Positions 8,830-17,330 of a stretch of DNA of 34,616 nucleotides are shown here, piece by piece. Under the pieces are notes generated by a model, which worked only from the letters and a program-made list of their open reading frames with translations, was not told the origin of the DNA and did no database searches. The translations under genes and the position numbers were made by a program. Every line of letters begins with the position of its first letter. The stretch's first letter is position 1. This DNA is from Mycolicibacterium agri (lineage in GTDB: Bacteria > Actinomycetota > Actinomycetes > Mycobacteriales > Mycobacteriaceae): contig NZ_PDCP01000062.1 of assembly GCF_002553505.1 (NCBI RefSeq), forward strand, positions 1-34,616. The letters are read 5' to 3'.

Positions 8830-8835
8830 TAGCCT
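8830..8835 (+). promoter_or_regulatory. Putative -10 element (TAGCCT)
   Basis: TAGCCT lies in the divergent gap 8711-8869, ten bases before a GTG at 8846 and 34 bases before the preferred ATG at 8870. The same hexamer precedes kgd at 9673. No well-spaced -35 is apparent. Confidence 0.35.
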
Positions 8836-8869
8836 GAAGGCGACAGTGACGCCCATCGAGGAGGCCGCA

Positions 8870-9619
8870 ATGCGTGCTCGGTCCAAAGCCAAGAGCCAGC
8901 TGCCGGCTACCCAAACGGGCGACGACCATCCCGGCGCCGCCGCGCGTGTTCTCACCGAGATCATCGAACGCGGCGCTCGGGTACAGGGCCCCGCGGTGCG
9001 CGCCTATATCGAGCGGCTCCGCGACGGCAACCCGGATGCCACCCCCGCCGAGATCGTCACCAAGCTGGAGAAGCAGTACCTGGCCGCGGTGATGGCCAGC
9101 GGCGCGGCGGTCGGCTCCGCGGCCGCCATCCCCGGCATCGGCACGCTGGCGGCGCTGTCCGCGGTCGCCGGCGAGACGGTGGTGTTCCTCGAGGCGACGG
9201 CGTTGTTCGTGCTCGCCGTCGCCGAGGTGCACGGCGTCCCGGCCGAGCATCGGGAGCGCAGGCGCGCGCTCGTGCTGGCCGTGCTGGTCGGCGAGGACAG
9301 CAAGGGTGCCATCGCCGATCTGCTCGGCCCAGGCCGGACCAAGGGGGCATGGCTCAGCGACGGAGCGGCAACGTTGCCGCTGCCCGCGGTGTCGCAGCTG
9401 AACTCGCGGCTGCTGCGCTACTTCGTCAAACGCTACGCACTCAAGCGGGGTGCGATCGCGTTCGGCAAGCTGCTGCCGGTCGGCATCGGCGCGGTGGTCG
9501 GCGGTGTCGGCAACCGGTTGATGGGCAAGCGCATCATCGAGAACGCCCGCGCGGCGTTCGGGCCGGCTCCGGCGCGGTGGCCGGCAAAACTGCATGTGCT
9601 GCCGTCGTCACAGGGCTGA
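8870..9619 (+). CDS. Small membrane-associated protein upstream of kgd (Rv1249c-like)
   Basis: A 249-aa protein with a charged N-terminus and a central hydrophobic Gly/Ala-rich segment (AVGSAAAIPGIGTLAALSAV then FLEATALFVLAVAEVHG). A second Gly-rich hydrophobic stretch (LLPVGIGAVVGGVG) lies near the C-terminus. The two stretches suggest membrane hairpins. The pattern resembles EcsC-like proteins, but I cannot assign a function. The ATG at 8870 is chosen because GAGGAGG sits five bases before it; a GTG at 8846 is in frame but lacks this site. It stands immediately before kgd as Rv1249c does in M. tuberculosis, with a 171-bp gap that seems to hold a kgd promoter. Confidence 0.75.
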   Translation: MRARSKAKSQLPATQTGDDHPGAAARVLTEIIERGARVQGPAVRAYIERLRDGNPDATPAEIVTKLEKQYLAAVMASGAAVGSAAAIPGIGTLAALSAVAGETVVFLEATALFVLAVAEVHGVPAEHRERRRALVLAVLVGEDSKGAIADLLGPGRTKGAWLSDGAATLPLPAVSQLNSRLLRYFVKRYALKRGAIAFGKLLPVGIGAVVGGVGNRLMGKRIIENARAAFGPAPARWPAKLHVLPSSQG

Positions 9620-9647
9620 AACGGCCCCGCGGCGATTAGCGCTCATG

Positions 9648-9678
9648 TGACGTCTGCGCATCGGTGAAGCGCTAGCCT
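9648..9678 (+). promoter_or_regulatory. Putative SigA-type promoter of kgd
   Basis: TGACGT at 9648-9653 and TAGCCT at 9673-9678 are spaced 19 bp apart. This would give an untranslated leader of roughly 100 bases before the GTG at 9791. The rest of 9620-9790 shows no convincing gene. Confidence 0.35.
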
Positions 9679-9790
9679 TTAGGCGGCATCGATGCGGGGT
9701 AACCGCGGGCTGGAAGGGAAAAGAAGACAGACGGGCAGGGGTCCGCGCGGGCACTTGCCGAAAAAGAAGGAATCGAGGCGAGTAGCTGCC

Positions 9791-12700
9791 GTGAGCAGTT
9801 CAACTTCACCATTCGGACAGAACGAGTGGTTGGTCGAGGAGATGTATCGCAAGTTCCGCGAGGATCCCTCCTCGGTCGATCCGAGTTGGCATGAATTCCT
9901 AGTCGATTACTCGCCCGAGTCAACGTCAGTCGCATCCAGCGACACCAGCGACGGTCGGCGATCGGCACCCACGTCGCCGCCGGAACCGGCGCCTGCTCCC
10001 GCGCCGAAGCCCGCTCAAGCCAACGGCACGGCCCCTTCAGCGACCGAGAGCGCGCCTGCGAAACCCAAGCCCTCCGAGCCGAAGGCGACTGCCAAGGCGT
10101 CGACTGCCAAGGCCGAGAGCGCGCCGACGACACCCAAGCCTTCAGAGGCCAAGCCGGCCGAGGCCAAGCCGGCCGCGAAAGCACCTGCCACCGGCGGTGA
10201 GACGCAGCCGTTGCGGGGCGCGGCGGCGGCCGTCGTGAAGAACATGTCGGCCTCGCTCGAGGTGCCGACGGCAACCAGCGTGCGGGCCATCCCGGCCAAG
10301 TTGATGATCGACAACCGCACCGTCATCAACAACCACCTCAAGCGCGCCCGCGGCGGCAAGATCTCGTTCACCCACCTGATCGGGTACGCGGTCGTGCAGG
10401 CGGTCAAGAAGTTCCCGAACATGAACCGCCACTTCGCCGAGATCAACGGCAAACCGAACGCGGTGATGCCCGAGCACGTCAACCTCGGCCTGGCGATCGA
10501 CCTTCCGGGCAAGGACGGCAACCGTCAACTCGTGGTGGCCGGCATCAAGGCCACCGAGACGATGCGGTTCGGTCAATTCATCGCCGCCTACGAGGACATC
10601 GTGCGACGTGCCCGCGACGGCAAGCTGACCGCCGAGGACTTCTCCGGCGTGACGATCTCACTGACCAACCCCGGCACGATCGGCACCGTGCATTCGGTGC
10701 CGCGGCTGATGCGCGGTCAGGGCGCGATCATCGGCGTCGGCGCCATGGAGTACCCGGCGGAGTTCCAGGGCGCGAGCGAAGAACGCATCGCCGAACTGGG
10801 CATCGGCAAACTGGTCACGCTGACGTCTACTTATGACCACCGCATCATCCAGGGCGCGGAGTCCGGTGACTTCCTGCGCACCGTGCACGAGTTGCTGCTC
10901 TCTGACGAGTTCTTCGACGAGATCTTCCATGAGCTGGGGATCCCATACGAGCCGGTGCGGTGGCGCACCGACAACCCCGACTCGATCGAGGACAAGAACG
11001 CACGCGTCATCGAGTTGATCGCGGCCTACCGCAACCGCGGACATCTGATGGCCGACATCGACCCGCTGCGCCTGGACAAGAGCCGCTTCCGCAGCCACCC
11101 CGACCTCGACGTCAACACCCACGGGTTGACGCTGTGGGACTTGGACCGCGAGTTCAAGGTCAACGGCTTCGCCGGGGCGGACCGCAAGAAGCTGCGTGAT
11201 GTCCTCGGGCTGCTGCGTGATTCCTACTGCAGGCACGTCGGCGTCGAGTACACCCACATCCTCGAGCCCGAGCAGCAGAAGTGGATCGAGGAGCGCGTCG
11301 AGGTCAAGCACGAGAAGCCGACCGTCGCGCAGCAGAAGTACATCCTGTCCAAGCTCAACGCCGCCGAGGCGTTCGAAACCTTTCTGCAGACGAAATACGT
11401 TGGGCAGAAGCGCTTCTCGCTGGAGGGCGCGGAGACCGTCATTCCGATGATGGACGCCGTCATCGACCAGGCCGCCGAGCACGGTCTCGACGAGGTCGTC
11501 ATCGGCATGCCGCACCGCGGCAGACTCAACGTGTTGGCCAATATCGTCGGCAAGCCGTACTCGCAGATCTTCTCTGAGTTCGAGGGCAACCTGAACCCCT
11601 CGCAGGCGCACGGATCCGGCGACGTCAAGTACCACCTGGGCGCCAACGGCACCTACATTCAGATGTTCGGCGACAACGACATTGCGGTGTCGCTGGTGGC
11701 CAACCCGTCACACCTGGAGGCCGTCGACCCGGTGCTGGAAGGCATCGTGCGGGCCAAGCAGGACGTGCTCGACAAGGGCGACGGTGACGACGCCTTCACC
11801 GTGGTGCCGCTGATGCTGCACGGCGACGCCGCGTTCGCCGGTCAGGGCGTGGTGGCTGAGACGCTGAACCTCGCGCTGCTGCGCGGATACCGCACCGGCG
11901 GCACGATCCACATCATCGTCAACAACCAGATCGGTTTCACCACTTCGCCTTCCGACGCCAAGTCCTCGGAGTATTGCACCGACGTCGCGAAGATGATCGG
12001 GGCGCCGATCTTCCACGTCAACGGCGACGATCCTGAGGCCGCGGTGTGGGTTGCCCGGCTGGCGATGGACTTCCGGCAGAAGTTCAAGAAGGACGTCGTC
12101 ATCGACATGCTGTGCTACCGCCGTCGCGGACACAACGAGGGCGACGACCCGTCGATGACGCAGCCCGCCATGTATGACGCCATCGACACCAAGCGCGGTG
12201 TGCGCAAGACCTACACCGAAGCGCTGATCGGTCGCGGCGACATCTCGATGAAGGAAGCCGAAGACGCCCTGCGCGACTACCAGGGGCAGTTGGAACAGGT
12301 CTTCAACGAAGTCCGCGAACTCGAGAAACATCCCATCGAGCCCAGCGAATCGGTGGAGGCCGACCAGATGCTGCCCGCGGGCATGAACACCGCCGTGGAC
12401 AAGTCGCTGTTGGCACGCATCGGCGACGCGCATCTTGCGGTGCCCGAGGGATTCACGGTGCACTCCAGGGTCAAACCGGTGCTGGAGAAGCGCCGCGAGA
12501 TGGCCTACGAGGGCAAGATCGACTGGGCGTTCGCCGAATTGCTCGCGCTGGGATCGCTTATCGCAGAAGGCAAGCTGGTGCGGCTGTCCGGCCAGGACTC
12601 CCGGCGTGGCACGTTCACGCAGCGGCACGCCGTGATCATCGACCGCAAGACCGGCGCCGAGTTCACGCCTCTGCAGTTGCTGGCCACCAACACCGACGGG

Positions 12701-13576
12701 CAGCCGACCGGTGGCAAGTTCATGGTGTACGACTCGGCGCTGTCCGAATTCGCCGCCGTGGGCTTCGAATACGGCTACTCGGTGGGCAACCCCGACGCAC
12801 TTGTGTTGTGGGAGGCGCAGTTCGGCGACTTCGTCAACGGCGCGCAGTCGATCATCGACGAGTTCATCTCCTCCGGCGAGGCCAAGTGGGGCCAGCTGTC
12901 CGACGTGGTGCTGCTGCTACCGCACGGCCACGAGGGTCAGGGCCCCGACCACACCTCGGGCCGTATCGAGCGGTTCCTGCAGCTGTGGGCCGAAGGTTCG
13001 ATGACGATCGCGATGCCGTCGACCCCGGCGAACTACTTCCACCTGCTGCGCAGGCACGCGCTGGACGGCATCCACCGCCCGCTGATCGTGTTCACACCAA
13101 AGTCCATGCTGCGCAACAAGGCTGCAGTCAGCGACATCCGCGACTTCACCGAGCAGAAGTTCCGCTCGGTGCTCGAGGAGCCGACGTACACCGACGGTGA
13201 CGGCGACCGCGACAAGGTGAAGCGGCTGTTGATGACCAGCGGCAAGCTCTACTACGAGCTGGTGGCGCGCAAGGCCAAGGACAAGCGCGACGACGTGGCG
13301 ATCGTGCGCATCGAGCAGCTGGCGCCGCTGCCCAAGCGGCGGCTGAGCGAGACGCTGGACCGCTACCCCAACGTCGAGCAGTACTTCTGGGTGCAGGAGG
13401 AGCCGGCCAACCAGGGTGCCTGGCCGACCTTCGGCCTGACGCTGCCGGAGATGCTGCCCGAGAAGCTGACGGGGCTCAAGCGCATCTCGCGGCGGGCCAT
13501 GTCGGCGCCGTCGTCGGGCTCGTCGAAGGTGCACGCGGTGGAGCAGCAGGAGATCATCGACGAGGCGTTCGCCTGA
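9791..13576 (+). CDS. kgd: Multifunctional 2-oxoglutarate decarboxylase / dehydrogenase E1-E2 fusion
   Basis: This 1261-aa central-metabolism enzyme joins an E2-type succinyltransferase domain to a thiamine-diphosphate E1 domain, the arrangement of mycobacterial Kgd (Rv1248c, about 1231 aa). The N-terminus SPFGQNEWLVEEMYRKF is the recruitment segment. An Ala/Lys/Pro-rich linker spans about residues 60-145. The E2-like domain ends with the catalytic DHR motif at 349-351. The E1 part has MPHRGRLNV near 573, GDAAFAGQGV near 678 and NNQIGFTT near 711 for thiamine diphosphate and magnesium, then a transketolase-type C-terminal region. It decarboxylates 2-oxoglutarate in the TCA cycle. In the family, GarA and acetyl-CoA control activity. 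The GTG at 9791 is chosen because homology begins there; the in-frame extension to 9692 is basic and unlike the family. A GAGG lies about a dozen bases upstream. Confidence 0.96.
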   Translation: MSSSTSPFGQNEWLVEEMYRKFREDPSSVDPSWHEFLVDYSPESTSVASSDTSDGRRSAPTSPPEPAPAPAPKPAQANGTAPSATESAPAKPKPSEPKATAKASTAKAESAPTTPKPSEAKPAEAKPAAKAPATGGETQPLRGAAAAVVKNMSASLEVPTATSVRAIPAKLMIDNRTVINNHLKRARGGKISFTHLIGYAVVQAVKKFPNMNRHFAEINGKPNAVMPEHVNLGLAIDLPGKDGNRQLVVAGIKATETMRFGQFIAAYEDIVRRARDGKLTAEDFSGVTISLTNPGTIGTVHSVPRLMRGQGAIIGVGAMEYPAEFQGASEERIAELGIGKLVTLTSTYDHRIIQGAESGDFLRTVHELLLSDEFFDEIFHELGIPYEPVRWRTDNPDSIEDKNARVIELIAAYRNRGHLMADIDPLRLDKSRFRSHPDLDVNTHGLTLWDLDREFKVNGFAGADRKKLRDVLGLLRDSYCRHVGVEYTHILEPEQQKWIEERVEVKHEKPTVAQQKYILSKLNAAEAFETFLQTKYVGQKRFSLEGAETVIPMMDAVIDQAAEHGLDEVVIGMPHRGRLNVLANIVGKPYSQIFSEFEGNLNPSQAHGSGDVKYHLGANGTYIQMFGDNDIAVSLVANPSHLEAVDPVLEGIVRAKQDVLDKGDGDDAFTVVPLMLHGDAAFAGQGVVAETLNLALLRGYRTGGTIHIIVNNQIGFTTSPSDAKSSEYCTDVAKMIGAPIFHVNGDDPEAAVWVARLAMDFRQKFKKDVVIDMLCYRRRGHNEGDDPSMTQPAMYDAIDTKRGVRKTYTEALIGRGDISMKEAEDALRDYQGQLEQVFNEVRELEKHPIEPSESVEADQMLPAGMNTAVDKSLLARIGDAHLAVPEGFTVHSRVKPVLEKRREMAYEGKIDWAFAELLALGSLIAEGKLVRLSGQDSRRGTFTQRHAVIIDRKTGAEFTPLQLLATNTDGQPTGGKFMVYDSALSEFAAVGFEYGYSVGNPDALVLWEAQFGDFVNGAQSIIDEFISSGEAKWGQLSDVVLLLPHGHEGQGPDHTSGRIERFLQLWAEGSMTIAMPSTPANYFHLLRRHALDGIHRPLIVFTPKSMLRNKAAVSDIRDFTEQKFRSVLEEPTYTDGDGDRDKVKRLLMTSGKLYYELVARKAKDKRDDVAIVRIEQLAPLPKRRLSETLDRYPNVEQYFWVQEEPANQGAWPTFGLTLPEMLPEKLTGLKRISRRAMSAPSSGSSKVHAVEQQEIIDEAFA

Positions 13577-13585
13577 CTTCCTTGC

Positions 13586-13647
13586 CGCGAGCGTGCGTGT
13601 CTGCGGCCGACACGCCGGGAGATTCCAGGAGAATACGCACGTTCGCG
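13586..13647. terminator. Long hairpin after kgd, terminator or dispersed repeat
   Basis: Bases 13586-13600 and 13633-13647 form a 15-bp inverted repeat. Thirteen positions are Watson-Crick and two would be G-U in plus-strand RNA, with a 32-nt loop. It begins ten bases after the kgd stop and has no U-tract, as is usual for mycobacterial terminators. It could also be a copy of an interspersed intergenic palindrome. The remainder of 13577-13748 shows nothing else convincing. Confidence 0.5.
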
Positions 13648-13748
13648 TACCCGAAGTGATCTGCGCAAGCCGAGCGAGTTCGAGCGCTTCGCGGCGGGGT
13701 TGGCGATCTGGGCCGTCGACACCGATCGCATGGCAGATAATCCAACCC

Positions 13749-14594
13749 ATGACCTTGCGCCTTCCGGCGTTCACGCCGGCGCAGGAGAGCTTGTTTCTGA
13801 CGCTGGGCGGAAGGGCGCTCGACAGCCGCCTGCCGCGTCCCTTCCTCGGCGACACCACTGCCGACGAGCTCCTTACGACAATCGGGTACGACCTCACGAA
13901 GTTCCCCACGATCAGCTCCACCAGGGTCGACCCGAGGGCCAAGGTCTTCGAAATTGCCGTGCGGGCCAAGAGGCTTGATGAGGTGGTTCGCCGGTTCGTC
14001 CTGCGGCACCCGGATGCCGTCGTGCTGGACTTGGGCGCCGGGTTGGACAGCAGGGTGTTCCGCGTCCGACCACCGCGCACTGTCCGCTGGTACGACGTTG
14101 ACTTCCCAGAGGTGATCGCCCTCCGGTCACAGGTGCTGCCGAACCCAGCCAACGTTCACAGCATCGGCGCGGATGTGGTCGAGCCGAACTGGATCGACCA
14201 GGTGCCCAACGATCGTCCGGCTGTGATCGTGGCCGACGGCCTGGGAGCGTTTCTCACCAGGCACGACTTCGCGGACCTCCTGAACCGGCTGATCAGTCAC
14301 TTCCCCAGCGGCGAACTGGTGTTCAACAGCTATACGACGTATGCCATCTGGCTGCTCAAGCACTCGCATGCAATGACCGCCATCGCAAGCGATGTGGTAA
14401 ATCCCGGTTTCAACGACCCCCATGACCCCGAAAGATGGGTCGACGGCCTCGAACTCGTCGACGAGATGTTCCTGGCGCGGGCACCCGAGGTGGCCGGCCT
14501 GCCGCGGGCTTGGCGCTTGGCGTCGCGGCTCGCGGGCCGCACTTCGGCCACTTCGAGGATGATCGGCACAGTGGTGCTGCGCTATCGCTTCTAA
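13749..14594 (+). CDS. LCM-family (COG3315) SAM-dependent methyltransferase
   Basis: A 281-aa class I methyltransferase of the leucine-carboxyl-methyltransferase type, often found beside polyketide genes. SAM motif I is VVLDLGAGLDSRVF at 91-104, and YDVDFPE near 115 holds the acidic ribose-binding position. FPSGELVFNSY follows later. The substrate is unknown. It aligns by eye from its first residues with the LCM methyltransferase at 24887-25747 (shared RxP start and ALD...LGD blocks), so the two are probably distant paralogues. ATG 13749 is chosen for that alignment; no Shine-Dalgarno is visible. It starts the accessory region after kgd and converges on the flavin monooxygenase, 19 bp apart. 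Confidence 0.78.
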   Translation: MTLRLPAFTPAQESLFLTLGGRALDSRLPRPFLGDTTADELLTTIGYDLTKFPTISSTRVDPRAKVFEIAVRAKRLDEVVRRFVLRHPDAVVLDLGAGLDSRVFRVRPPRTVRWYDVDFPEVIALRSQVLPNPANVHSIGADVVEPNWIDQVPNDRPAVIVADGLGAFLTRHDFADLLNRLISHFPSGELVFNSYTTYAIWLLKHSHAMTAIASDVVNPGFNDPHDPERWVDGLELVDEMFLARAPEVAGLPRAWRLASRLAGRTSATSRMIGTVVLRYRF

Positions 14595-14606
14595 TTCCTT
14601 GCGCGG

Positions 14607-14620
14607 AGTCTGATCAGACT
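14607..14620. other. 14-bp perfect palindrome at a convergent gene junction
   Basis: AGTCTGATCAGACT lies between the convergent stop codons and overlaps the stop of the monooxygenase gene. It may be a short bidirectional terminator stem or chance. Ten of its bases plus flank (GATCAGACTA) recur at about 24753, before the P450 gene. Confidence 0.3.
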
Positions 14621-16101
14621 AATGTGTAGTCGCTCAACGGAAATCGCAATTGCTCCTTGACGGCGTTGCTCACCGATGTGGGCCGGAACAGCGGCGCTTC
14701 TCCCGCCGCGTTGAACCAGTACGACCGGGAGTTTACACAATTGCCGAGGTAGAACACCGAATCGTCAAGCAACTCTGTCATTTGATCGAGGAAACGAGCG
14801 TTGGCTTCCTCGGTGACCTCGAACGTGCGAGCACCGCGGTTCTGTACTTCGCCAAGCAGCCGAGCGATGTGGCGCATTTGATATTCCACGGTGTTGAACC
14901 ACGACAATCCTACCCACGCGTAGGGGCTGGCCAAGGTGAGGAAGTTCGGAAAATAGGGCACCGAAACACCTTCGTAGGCTTGGAACCGGTTCTCCCGCCA
15001 CCATTTTCCCAAATCCCTTCCGTCACGACCGATCACCTCGAGCGCCGGCAAGTTGACGTCCCACACGTCGAAGCCGGTGGCGAGCACCAGTGTGTCGATG
15101 AACCGTTTGCTTCCGTCACGAGCAACGACTCCATCGGGCTCGATCCTTTCGATGCCGCAATTCACAAGGCGTACATGCGGCTTGGCGAACGTACGGTAAT
15201 AGGTGTTGGACATGGTCGGACGTTTGCAGCCGAAGTCGTAATCGGGAGTCAGCTTGCGGCGCAATTCCTTGTCGCGGATCGACAGGAAGCGATGCACCGC
15301 GCATAAGGTTGACGCGCCGATGTTGAGGCCTTTGAAATGGCGGTATTTCCACATCGCCAGCACCATGACGGCGTCCACGGTCGTGTCCGTGAACCACCGC
15401 ACGAGTCGCTGAGTGAACGGCATTCGGGCGAAAAGCCGTTGCACTGCAGAAGGAAACGCGAAGTCGATTTTCGGCAGCACCCAAATCGGTGTGCGTTGAT
15501 ACACGGTCAGCTCGGAAACGCACTTGGCGAGTTCAGGGATGACCTGTACGCCGGTGGAGCCGGTTCCGATTACTCCGACGGCGCGCCCTTCGAGGACGTA
15601 GCTGTCGTCCCATGCCGCAGTGTGGATGACACGTCCGGCGAACGTCTCGATGCCGGGGATGTCCGGTCTGCGTGGTTGAGATAAGAAGCCGGTGGCTGCG
15701 ATGAGGAACTGGGCGCTCAGCGTCTCACCACCGGAGAGCGCAACACGCCAAAGCTGCGTCTCGTCATCCCACCGGGCGCCTTCCACGTTGCTGTTGAAGC
15801 GGATTACGCGGCGCACGTCGTATTTGTCGACCACATGCTCGGCGTATTTCTTCAACTCTGGACCTGGCGCATACAACCGGGACCAATACGGATTGGGCTC
15901 GAACCAATAGGAATACGTCGTCGAGGGACAATCAACGGTAAGTCCCGGATACCGGTTGACGTGCCAGGTTCCCCCCAGCTCATCCTCGCGCTCGAGAATC
16001 ACAATATTGTCGTAGCCCAGACGGTGCAGCTGGATCGCCGCACCGATTCCGCCGAACCCTGCCCCGACAATGACAACGTCGAAATAGTTCGCGCTCATCA
16101 A
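14614..16101 (-). CDS. Baeyer-Villiger-type FAD/NADPH monooxygenase
   Basis: A 495-aa class B flavin monooxygenase. The N-terminal FAD Rossmann motif is VGAGFGGIGAA (about 11-21), followed by ELGGTWHVNRYPG. The BVMO-type fingerprint FAGRVIHTAAWD lies near 152, and the NADPH Rossmann motif GVIGTGSTGVQV near 174. ATGFDVWDVN is the usual C-terminal ATG motif. The length fits EthA/MymA-like mycobacterial enzymes. These insert oxygen next to ketones to make esters, or oxidise heteroatoms; the actual substrate is unknown. The start at 16101 (ATGATG) follows AGGTGGG. It lies next to an alpha/beta hydrolase and near a ketoreductase homologue, which suggests work on a long-chain ketone. Confidence 0.85.
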   Translation of the reverse strand: MMSANYFDVVIVGAGFGGIGAAIQLHRLGYDNIVILEREDELGGTWHVNRYPGLTVDCPSTTYSYWFEPNPYWSRLYAPGPELKKYAEHVVDKYDVRRVIRFNSNVEGARWDDETQLWRVALSGGETLSAQFLIAATGFLSQPRRPDIPGIETFAGRVIHTAAWDDSYVLEGRAVGVIGTGSTGVQVIPELAKCVSELTVYQRTPIWVLPKIDFAFPSAVQRLFARMPFTQRLVRWFTDTTVDAVMVLAMWKYRHFKGLNIGASTLCAVHRFLSIRDKELRRKLTPDYDFGCKRPTMSNTYYRTFAKPHVRLVNCGIERIEPDGVVARDGSKRFIDTLVLATGFDVWDVNLPALEVIGRDGRDLGKWWRENRFQAYEGVSVPYFPNFLTLASPYAWVGLSWFNTVEYQMRHIARLLGEVQNRGARTFEVTEEANARFLDQMTELLDDSVFYLGNCVNSRSYWFNAAGEAPLFRPTSVSNAVKEQLRFPLSDYTLV

Positions 16102-16340
16102 CTGCTACCCACCTGGCTTCCCCGCCCGTCGACCCGGGCAGATCAGAGGATCCGTCGCTGGCCTAAGGCGATGACGTAGCACCACGATAGACCCGCGGGG
16201 TCGGCTTGACGTCAGGTTGGAGAACTCTCCAGCGGGTATCGCGACGGGGTAGTCCCCGACACGATTAGCCGTTCTAACTCAGCGGAATTGGCTAGCTGTC
16301 GGTCTGTGAGTAAGCGGTGGTCCGCGCAGTTCTGTTGTAC
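16102..16340 (-). promoter_or_regulatory. Upstream region of the monooxygenase gene with operator-like dyads
   Basis: This 239-bp non-coding stretch holds TGACGTCA at about 16208, a 6-bp-arm dyad TGGAGA-ac-TCTCCA at 16218-16231, and a CGGGG-tagt-CCCCG dyad at about 16243-16256. On the minus strand, CTGACG and TATCGT about 20 bp apart could be a weak promoter. No gene is seen. Confidence 0.3.
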
Positions 16341-17123
16341 TTATAGCCCCTGAGTGCCGAGCCAAGAATGAATTCGTTCGGCGACAGCAGGCCAGCCGCT
16401 CTCGAGCATCATGTCGTGGCCCATGTTGGGGAAGATCTCTGCTTGCGTGCGATACGCATGTGCTGTTGCGTGGACTTCTCTTGCGGTCACCGAGCCGTCA
16501 TTGCCGGCCCCGAGGACCAGCAGCGTCGTAGTCACACGGCGAGGGCGCGGCAGGTTGAGCAGGCCGTCGACTGCGGCTCGCGTGCTTTCTTCTTGAAGCC
16601 GCGTGGCGTATTTCGAGACGTGCGAGTCCGGCGTGTGCGCGCAGAAGAATCGCTCTCGGGCAAGTCGGGGTGTGCTGACGTAGGCCAAGGACCTGCCGGT
16701 CATCGCTACTCGCGCGAAATCCCACGGGTGTCGTTTCATCCAGCGCAGGCCGGACCCGAGGTATCCGCGCGGGGGTGTCGACGCCATCAATACCGCCGCG
16801 GGAGCGTCATTTGACTCCAGGTACTTCTGCACGACGAATCCGCCCATGGAGTGGCCGATCACCACTGGCCTTCGCGGGAGATTGTCGGCCACTGACGCGA
16901 CATCCTCGACATAGTCGGCGACCGAACAGATGCGCAGCGGTTTGGAAGTCGAGCTGCCGCCGTGGCCGCGGAGGCTGACGGCGAGGGCGCGATAACCCTC
17001 GTCCGCAAAGAAGCTCAGAAAGTGTTCGTCCCAACACCATGCCGCATGCCACGCCCCGTGGACGAAGAGCAGCGGTGCAGGATGACGTTCGCTGAGGGCT
17101 CCCTTGTCGATCACCTCGAGCAT
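16341..17123 (-). CDS. Alpha/beta hydrolase
   Basis: A 260-aa hydrolase with oxyanion motif VHGAWHAAW (21-29) and nucleophile elbow GHSMGG (Ser92). The likely triad partners are Asp209 in GAGNDG and His236 in MGHDM. No signal peptide or membrane segment is seen, so it should be cytosolic. It may be an esterase, lactonase or thioesterase; the cap region (about 115-190) is not diagnostic. The frame stays open far upstream, across the divergent ketoreductase start. Homology begins only around MLEVIDKG, so ATG 17123 is used; a GTG at 17144 is an alternative, and neither has a strong ribosome-binding site. With the monooxygenase it could form a ketone-to-ester-to-acid pair (inference). Confidence 0.8.
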   Translation of the reverse strand: MLEVIDKGALSERHPAPLLFVHGAWHAAWCWDEHFLSFFADEGYRALAVSLRGHGGSSTSKPLRICSVADYVEDVASVADNLPRRPVVIGHSMGGFVVQKYLESNDAPAAVLMASTPPRGYLGSGLRWMKRHPWDFARVAMTGRSLAYVSTPRLARERFFCAHTPDSHVSKYATRLQEESTRAAVDGLLNLPRPRRVTTTLLVLGAGNDGSVTAREVHATAHAYRTQAEIFPNMGHDMMLESGWPAVAERIHSWLGTQGL

Positions 17124-17330
17124 GTCACCAAGCGTAAGTGCCACTGACCCCGTTGGGGTGAGGTTCCGACCGGCCGCGGCCAGGAGGCTGAGCTTGACGC
17201 GCTGTGCCGTTCGCGAGCACTTCGCTTGTTCATCCGCCTTTGCGAACGCCTTGTGGGAGATTCGGTATGGCTTGATACGTGTGTAGTGGCCGCCGAAGCG
17301 GACCATGCGCGATGGACAGGAAGTCAAATC

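Noticed and set aside
8786..9595. Antisense open frame (269 aa) opposite the small membrane protein gene
   Set aside because: Arg/His/Gln-rich shadow without a ribosome-binding site; the plus strand has GAGGAGG and a hydrophobic pattern.
10658..12628. Long antisense frames opposite kgd
   Set aside because: kgd is conserved over its full length; these frames have no recognisable motif.
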